Shown: piece by piece, positions 6,262 through 10,183 of the stretch | Position numbering within the stretch: the stretch's first letter is position 1 | How the letters are laid out: each line of letters begins with the position of its first letter | NCBI GenBank assembly: GCA_026985435.1 | Contig: JALSQL010000088.1 | Coordinates: 1-10,183, forward strand | Reading direction: 5' to 3' | Origin: Acidilobaceae archaeon | Lineage (GTDB): Archaea > Thermoproteota > Thermoprotei_A > Sulfolobales > Acidilobaceae | DNA: 10,183 nucleotides | Translations under genes and position numbers: made by a program | Notes under the pieces: model-generated | The model's database searches: none | Seen by the model: the letters and a program-made list of their open reading frames with translations, nothing else | Told to the model about the DNA's origin: nothing

Positions 6262-6458
6262 CCAGGAGGGCCGTCGAGTGCAGGGTGAAGAGGGCCAGGC
6301 AGAAGGGGGTAGTGAAGGTCAAGGCCAGGACGAGGAGGTACCTCTACACCTACAAGACAACCGAAGACAAGCTCGGCGAGGTCCTCTCGAAGGTGAAGTG
6401 CAAGAAGATAATAGACGTGGACGAGGGGAAGGAGCTGAAAGCGCCCCAGCAGGGCTAG
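6219..6458 (+). CDS. rpl38e: Large-subunit ribosomal protein L38e
   Basis: A 79-residue basic protein of the eukaryote-like ribosomal protein family L38e, found in eukaryotes and in some crenarchaea. It is a small structural protein of the large ribosomal subunit. Recognisable family features: an N-terminal helix PVEVRSLEEFVEITRRA, a basic Lys/Arg-rich stretch about 21-40 (CRVKRARQKGVVKVKARTRR), then the YLYTYKT strand and the LGEVLSKVKCKKIIDV segment. It ends in a short polar tail. The length is slightly more than the usual of about 70 residues. The start is firm: ATG with GGGTGGAG five bases upstream. It has its own promoter within the preceding gene, so it can be expressed apart from the ABC operon. 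A T-rich stretch after the stop probably terminates it. Confidence 0.93.
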   Translation: MPVEVRSLEEFVEITRRAVECRVKRARQKGVVKVKARTRRYLYTYKTTEDKLGEVLSKVKCKKIIDVDEGKELKAPQQG

Positions 6459-6489
6459 CCGTTCACCCGAGAGCGGTTGGTTAGGGGGG

Positions 6490-6508
6490 TTTATGGTTAT
6501 TTAGTTTT
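6490..6508 (+). terminator. T-rich terminator after rpl38e
   Basis: About 30 bases after the rpl38e stop there are three short T clusters (gTTTatggTTaTTTagTTTT) behind a run of G. Archaeal RNA polymerase ends transcription at such T-rich stretches without needing a hairpin. Confidence 0.5.
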
Positions 6509-6595
6509 CCGCCCTCGGGCTCCTCACGGCACGGCCCAGGGCCCCTCACCGCGGTTCGCCCACGGCTCTCGGAACCCCGGGCCCACCACGCATAT

Positions 6596-6634
6596 ATTTG
6601 CCTGGCAAATCTTATAAAGCTTTCTGGGTATACC
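6596..6634. promoter_or_regulatory. Palindrome plus TATA cluster with no assigned gene
   Basis: This lies in the 257-base gap between rpl38e and the convergent secreted-protein gene. ATTTGCC T GGCAAAT (6596-6610) is a perfect 7+1+7 palindrome. It is followed at once by CTTATAAAG (6611-6619), a strong TATA sequence readable on both strands, then AAAGCTTT (6616-6623) and GGTATACC (6627-6634), both palindromic. On the minus strand, AGAAAG before CTTTATAAG looks like a BRE plus TATA, with the palindrome just downstream as an operator would be. No open frame of note starts at the expected position on either strand. It could drive a small or antisense RNA, or bind a protein for another reason. Confidence 0.5.
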
Positions 6635-6643
6635 ACAATGCCT

Positions 6644-6670
6644 TAAAAGAACCCAAACAACCCTAAACTA
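6644..6670 (-). terminator. T-rich terminator of the secreted-protein gene
   Basis: On the minus strand, 45-70 bases past the TAG at 6716, are T clusters (TAGTTTAGGG, TTGTTTGGG, TTCTTTTAAGG). They fit archaeal T-rich termination of the long secreted-protein transcript. Confidence 0.45.
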
Positions 6671-6715
6671 CCCTACATAAGTTTCTGCCCCCACTCCTAC
6701 CCGCCCAGCCCGGGG

Positions 6716-8338
6716 CTAGGGTGGCCTGAGGAGCCTCCGCAGAAGGGCCACGCCAGCCCCCAGCAGGGCGGCGACTCCCCCCAGCCCAGCCAGGAGGCCC
6801 GGCTCGACCGGGAGCCTCGACACGTCAACCCTCACGTTGCCGAGGTCCTCCGGGTGCGCCGTGCTGGCGCTGAGGTGCACCCTCCAGCTGGCGGGCTCCA
6901 GCCTCACGGTGTCGGGGACTATGCTGCTGGCGGGCACGTTGGCGGCGGAGGCCAGCGCCAGCCCGTAGCCGGTCAGGGCGTCGCCGATCCTGGCCAGCGT
7001 GGCCTCAGCCCTCTCCCCCGGCGGGGCCCCCTCGCTGCTGCTCGCCACCAGCCTGGGCCCCCTCAGCTCCAGGGCGACCCGGAGGGGGCCGCCGTGGGCC
7101 TCGCGGGCGTCGAGCGTTAGGGTGGCGGTTGAGGGGCTGGCTATTGAGAGCCCCGAGGCGAGGCTGGCCACGCTACCGCCGCCCGGGAGGCCATCCAGGA
7201 GCAGGCCGAGGAGGCCCTGGAGGGCCTGGGATGCGTACCGCTCGGCCCTGGCCGGGTCCCCGGCGTACGACAAGTAGAGGGAGGCCCTGGCCGAGAACGC
7301 CGCCGGGGTGGCCTCGACGCTGCCGGTCAGGCTTACCCGCCAGGCGAAGCTGGCGCCGCCCCGGAGGTCGGAGAGGAGGCTGTCAAGCTGGCTGGTGTCG
7401 ATGTGTAGCCGGGCTAGGGTGCTCCTAAGCTTGTCGAGGTAGATGGTCGCGGAGCCCTCGAGCCTGGCGGCCCCGCCCGTGTAGGTGATTGAGAGCCTCG
7501 TGAACCTGACGAAGCCGAGGCCCTCGCCTGCCAGGAGATCGTTGACCTCACCAGGGCTGAGGGCGCCCCCCACGCCGAGGGCCTCGAGGGTAGCGCGGTC
7601 GGCGTCCACGGCGAAGGAGGCCCTAGCCACCTCCCGGTCGGCGTCTACTGTGAGGTTCACCGTGAAGCCACGCACCCCCACAGGCGTGGGGCTGTCCTTG
7701 TAGAGCGTGAGGCGCCCGGAGGCCCCGAGGGCTAGGATGCCCCCGGAGGCCCTAGCCTCGGCCTGGAGGGCCCCGTAGCCCCTGAGGGTGCCGAGGCCCG
7801 GGTCGGGCTCGCAGAGCTTCACCTCAACGCCCCCGGAGAGGTTGGATGCCACCCCATCGCCCGTGAAGCTGGCCTGGTACTCCAGCCTAGCGGTGGCGTT
7901 GCAGATGTCGCCGCTGGCCGGGTCGTCGAGCTCGGCCTCCAGCCTGTAGACAGGCTCGACTGAGCCGTCGGGGTGGACCCTCAGGGTCAGGGTGGGCCTA
8001 GCCCAGCGTAGCGGCGACCCGCTCGACTGGGTGAATGGTATCACCTGCACCTTCGTGGGGGTTACCCCGGCTGGCCGCGAGCGCGTAGTTAGGGTTAGGT
8101 TGAGCGGCGGCAATGTCGCCTCATGCCAGCGCCACGTTATTGGAAGAGTTAGAGTTATTGTGCATGTTGGCGACGTGGTCAGCATCACTGAGATCTGCGA
8201 TGGCTCTACAGGTGATACGGTCAGGTATGACTGCTGGGGCCAGACGTAGCTAGCCGGAGTCGCAGCCGAGGCCTGCGCGAGGGCGGCAATGGCGAGGGTT
8301 AGGAGGGCGGCCGCTAGCAGGGGGCGCGCCGCGTGCAA
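6716..8338 (-). CDS. Large secreted, C-terminally membrane-anchored protein of unknown function
   Basis: I recognise no known family. About 540 residues: a Sec-type signal peptide (hydrophobic LLAAALLTLAIAALA, likely cut after an AxA near residue 25), a long strand-rich outer region, one transmembrane helix near the C-terminus (GLLAGLGGVAALLGAGVALL) and a basic stop-transfer tail RRLLRPP. This is type I topology, with the bulk outside the cell. The first 70 residues after the signal are rich in Thr, Ser and Pro. Several N-glycosylation sequons (NLT, NAT, NLS) are present. Three Cys lie in the N-terminal half, leaving room for one disulphide. The middle and C-terminal parts alternate Leu/Ala/Ser strands and helices, perhaps repeated beta domains. 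TTG 8338 is chosen because GGTGGG (8353-8348) is well placed for it; GTG 8347 would add three residues and would touch that motif. The gene is divergent from the FAD oxidoreductase. A surface or adhesion role is only a guess. Confidence 0.75.
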   Translation of the reverse strand: MHAARPLLAAALLTLAIAALAQASAATPASYVWPQQSYLTVSPVEPSQISVMLTTSPTCTITLTLPITWRWHEATLPPLNLTLTTRSRPAGVTPTKVQVIPFTQSSGSPLRWARPTLTLRVHPDGSVEPVYRLEAELDDPASGDICNATARLEYQASFTGDGVASNLSGGVEVKLCEPDPGLGTLRGYGALQAEARASGGILALGASGRLTLYKDSPTPVGVRGFTVNLTVDADREVARASFAVDADRATLEALGVGGALSPGEVNDLLAGEGLGFVRFTRLSITYTGGAARLEGSATIYLDKLRSTLARLHIDTSQLDSLLSDLRGGASFAWRVSLTGSVEATPAAFSARASLYLSYAGDPARAERYASQALQGLLGLLLDGLPGGGSVASLASGLSIASPSTATLTLDAREAHGGPLRVALELRGPRLVASSSEGAPPGERAEATLARIGDALTGYGLALASAANVPASSIVPDTVRLEPASWRVHLSASTAHPEDLGNVRVDVSRLPVEPGLLAGLGGVAALLGAGVALLRRLLRPP

Positions 8339-8384
8339 TCCTGCCACCCCACCTTAGAACCCCGCCTTAGAGAATGGGGGTCTG

Positions 8385-8394
8385 GGTAATATCC
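8385..8394. promoter_or_regulatory. Shared divergent TATA-like element
   Basis: GGTAATATCC is the only AT-rich motif between the divergent secreted-protein and FAD oxidoreductase genes. It is nearly self-complementary. Usual spacing gives starts near 8363 (minus) and near 8415 (plus), ahead of TTG 8338 and GTG 8443. Promoter activity is inferred. Confidence 0.4.
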
Positions 8395-8442
8395 CCTCTC
8401 CAGCACCGCGCTGGCCCCCGGGAGGGGCCGGGGACCTTGGGG

Positions 8443-9900
8443 GTGGCAGGCCCGTGGGATTACATCGTGGTGGGGGCGGGGCATAACGGCCTCGTCGCAG
8501 CCTCGATACTGGCGGCGAACGGCGCCAGCGTCCTCGTGGTCGAGTCGAGGCCCACCCCGGGCGGCGAGGCCAGCGGCGAGCCCGTGGGGGAGGCGTGGTA
8601 CCCGAGGGTGGCCTACGCCCTGGGCCTCATGCCGGGGAGGCTAGCCTCGCTCCTGGGGGTGGACCTCGGCGCCGTCGCGTCGTGGCCTGACCCCTCCTGG
8701 GTAGTCGTTGTCGACGGGGAGGAGTGGCTCCGCTGGTGGAGGCGCCCGGAGAGGCTCGAGGCCGAGCTCGCGGGCCTGGGGGTGTCGAGGGCGTCCTGGA
8801 GGGAGGCGGCCAGGCTGTTCGAGGGCTTCGCCCGCTGCGGCGAGTCGGAGGGGCTGCTCTACACCGTGGAGCCCCCCAGCCTCGGAGAGGCCGCCGACGC
8901 CCTGGATAGGTGCCAGCCAGGCCTGGGGGAGGCTGTGGAGAAGCCCTGGGGCTCGTGGGCGCCCAGCCTGCTCGGCGGGGAGCTCGCCGAGGCCCTCGTG
9001 TACCCGCCCTTCTACTGGGAGCCGGGGCTTGTGGGGCTATACTTCAACATGAACCTGGCGGTGTGGGGCCAGCCGAGGAGGGGCTTCACCCTCCTAGCCC
9101 ACACCCTGGAGCGCGCCGCCCGGAGGCTCGGGGCTGAGGTGCTCTACGGGGCCAGGGCGAGGCTCCACTACTCCAGGGGCAGGGTGGACGGCGTGGAGCT
9201 GCCCGGGGGGAGGATTGCAGGGGCCAGGAGGGGCGTCTTGCTGGCGGCGAGCATACTCTGCCTCCCCAGGCTGGCCCCCGGGGAGGCCCTGGACGCCCAC
9301 CTGTCCAGGGGCGAGAGGCGGGCCCTCGAGGCGCTCGCCTCCACGGACCTCTCAATAGACAGGGTCAACCTCGCGCTCGCCCCGAAGCCCGAGCCCCCCA
9401 CGCGCTGGCGGCCCCCGCCCATAGTGGCGGTCGAGTCCAGGACCGCCTCCGGGGAGGCGGTGTACCCGACGCTCCACGAGCCGCCCCGGGGCGGGGTGCA
9501 CCTGGTCTCCTTCTCCGGCGTCCTACACGGGGGCCTGGAGGAGCTCGCCTCGGAGCTGGCGGGGCCGGGGGCCCGGCTCCTGTGGGCGGAGAGGGTAGAC
9601 CGGAGGGTCCTGGACTCGGAGTACTGCAACCCCACGGGCAACCCTAACCACATCCCGATGGCGAGGCCGCACCTCCTAGACTCGCGCCCGCTGCCAGGCT
9701 GGGGCGGCTACAGGACGCCCATACCCGGCCTCTACCACGCAGCCGCCTCCAGCCACCCCGGGGGCCAGGTGACGGGCATACCAGGCCACAACGCCGCGGT
9801 AAGGGCGCTTCTAGACGCGGGAGTTAAGCCCTCCCACCACCTGGTTCCACCGCCGCTCCTCCGGAGGGGGGCGGGGAGGGGGTGGGGGCTTGAGGCTTAG
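8443..9900 (+). CDS. FAD-dependent oxidoreductase, phytoene-desaturase/PYROXD2 superfamily
   Basis: About 485 residues. A Rossmann FAD-binding site opens the protein: DYIVVGAGHNG (6-16, GxGxxG), the strand-end Glu at 34 in VLVVES that binds the ribose, and PGGEA (39-43). The C-terminal block LYHAAASSHPGGQVTGIPGHNAA is the second FAD motif of this superfamily and closely resembles PYROXD2-like proteins (HPGGGVxGxPGxNAA). The middle (about 60-330) is the divergent substrate domain. Relatives oxidise or isomerise carbon-carbon bonds in carotenoids and other lipids, but many have no known substrate. No carotenoid genes are nearby, so I do not call it CrtI. The frame opens at 8374, but homology begins at DYIVV and the promoter-like element is at 8385-8394, so I chose GTG 8443; TTG 8437 with GGAGGGG upstream is equally possible. 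It overlaps the next gene by 11 bases. Confidence 0.88.
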   Translation: MAGPWDYIVVGAGHNGLVAASILAANGASVLVVESRPTPGGEASGEPVGEAWYPRVAYALGLMPGRLASLLGVDLGAVASWPDPSWVVVVDGEEWLRWWRRPERLEAELAGLGVSRASWREAARLFEGFARCGESEGLLYTVEPPSLGEAADALDRCQPGLGEAVEKPWGSWAPSLLGGELAEALVYPPFYWEPGLVGLYFNMNLAVWGQPRRGFTLLAHTLERAARRLGAEVLYGARARLHYSRGRVDGVELPGGRIAGARRGVLLAASILCLPRLAPGEALDAHLSRGERRALEALASTDLSIDRVNLALAPKPEPPTRWRPPPIVAVESRTASGEAVYPTLHEPPRGGVHLVSFSGVLHGGLEELASELAGPGARLLWAERVDRRVLDSEYCNPTGNPNHIPMARPHLLDSRPLPGWGGYRTPIPGLYHAAASSHPGGQVTGIPGHNAAVRALLDAGVKPSHHLVPPPLLRRGAGRGWGLEA

Positions 9901-10183
9901 GAGGTACCAGGCGGCCTTCGCCGCCCTCTGGGCGGCCGAGAGGGCGGCCGACGTGGCCACGACGTGGTACGCGGTGAGGCTGGGCGGGGTGGAGTCCAAC
10001 AGGATCCTCCGGGCGCTCATGGAGGAGGCCGGCCTCGAGCCGGCCCTCGCCCTCTGGCTCGCCCTAACGGTGGCGCTCGGCCTGCTCCTAGCAGTCGGGG
10101 TCCCCCACGCCCTGAGGAGGGCCGCAGTAAGGGCTGCAAGGGGGAGGGTGGTGACGATAACCCCGATAGACAGGGCGATACTG
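9890..10183 (+). CDS. Small membrane protein, DUF5658-like (runs off right edge)
   Basis: The 98 visible residues from TTG 9890 run to the window edge without a stop. A first weakly hydrophobic helix (about 5-30) carries AERAADVATTWYAVRLGG followed by VESN. This resembles the D-x-x-T ... G-x-x-E-x-N pattern of DUF5658-type archaeal membrane proteins of unknown function. A clear transmembrane helix follows (LALWLALTVALGLLLAVGV, about 53-71), then a basic cytoplasmic-type loop (HALRRAAVRAARGR). The TTG is preceded by a G-rich purine stretch with GGAGG and GGTG (about 9874-9884) and overlaps the end of the FAD oxidoreductase by 11 bases, so the two are likely coupled. Family assignment is tentative, from pattern only; the C-terminus is not visible. 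Confidence 0.65.
   Translation, partial: MRLRRYQAAFAALWAAERAADVATTWYAVRLGGVESNRILRALMEEAGLEPALALWLALTVALGLLLAVGVPHALRRAAVRAARGRVVTITPIDRAIL

Noticed and set aside
6467..6572. CCGAGAGC / GCTCTCGG 8-bp inverted repeat spanning 90 bases
   Set aside because: The stem does not extend by even one further pair, and such matches are expected by chance in GC-rich DNA.
6551..6589. tRNA-like 3' end (GGTTCG and CCCACCA on the plus strand)
   Set aside because: No matching acceptor 5' strand, D-arm or anticodon arm lies at the right distance, and the T-arm does not pair.
6459..6715. Possible replication origin in the AT-rich intergenic region
   Set aside because: I see no origin recognition box-like repeats with G-runs and no orc1/cdc6 gene nearby. 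AT-richness alone is explained by terminators and promoter motifs.
8443..9900. Calling the FAD enzyme phytoene desaturase (CrtI)
   Set aside because: The FAD motifs are shared by the whole superfamily, the C-terminal block is closer to PYROXD2-like proteins, and no carotenoid genes are adjacent.
1..10183. CRISPR arrays, insertion sequences or attachment sites
   Set aside because: No evenly spaced direct repeats, transposase motifs, terminal inverted repeats or tRNA-flanked integrase were seen on either strand.

Overview
The window reads as chromosomal DNA of a GC-rich hyperthermophilic crenarchaeon (Thermoproteota). The main evidence is an L38e ribosomal protein, which among archaea I know only from crenarchaeal-type lineages. 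Supporting signs are archaeal TATA-type promoters, Shine-Dalgarno motifs of the GGGTGGAG/GGTGA type, frequent GTG and TTG starts, heavy use of AGG for arginine, and tight gene packing. I cannot name the genus. No rRNA, tRNA, CRISPR array, transposase or phage gene was seen.

Left part (1-2300). An AAA-type P-loop ATPase runs off the left edge on the minus strand. It is noticeably less GC-rich than the rest, and a perfect 9+1+9 palindrome abuts its start codon. Next, on the plus strand, a small helical protein gene is translationally coupled to thiL (thiamine-monophosphate kinase). thiL converges on a minus-strand gene for a small helical protein, and one CTAG serves as the stop codon of both.

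Middle (2297-6458). A DUF432 gene and an MscS-type mechanosensitive channel gene form a minus-strand operon (stop and Shine-Dalgarno overlap), possibly continuing into the small helical gene. Divergent from it, and apparently sharing one AT-rich promoter element, is a plus-strand operon: ABC ATPase, six-helix ABC-2-type permease, and a membrane-anchored protein with a predicted outer domain. These three genes overlap stop-to-start (TAGTG, ATGA) and probably form one exporter. rpl38e follows; its promoter, RBS and first codons lie inside the third gene.

Right part (6459-10183). The only sizeable AT-rich intergenic region (6459-6715) holds terminator-like T-runs for both flanking genes. It also holds an unexplained promoter-like cluster of palindromes. 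A secreted, C-terminally anchored 540-residue protein of unknown function is divergent from an FAD-dependent oxidoreductase of the phytoene-desaturase/PYROXD2 superfamily. That gene overlaps a small membrane protein gene (DUF5658-like) that runs off the right edge.

The genes are mostly housekeeping or cell-envelope functions. The best candidates for something undescribed are the ABC exporter with its unknown membrane-anchored partner, the large anchored secreted protein, and the orphan palindrome/TATA cluster near 6600.
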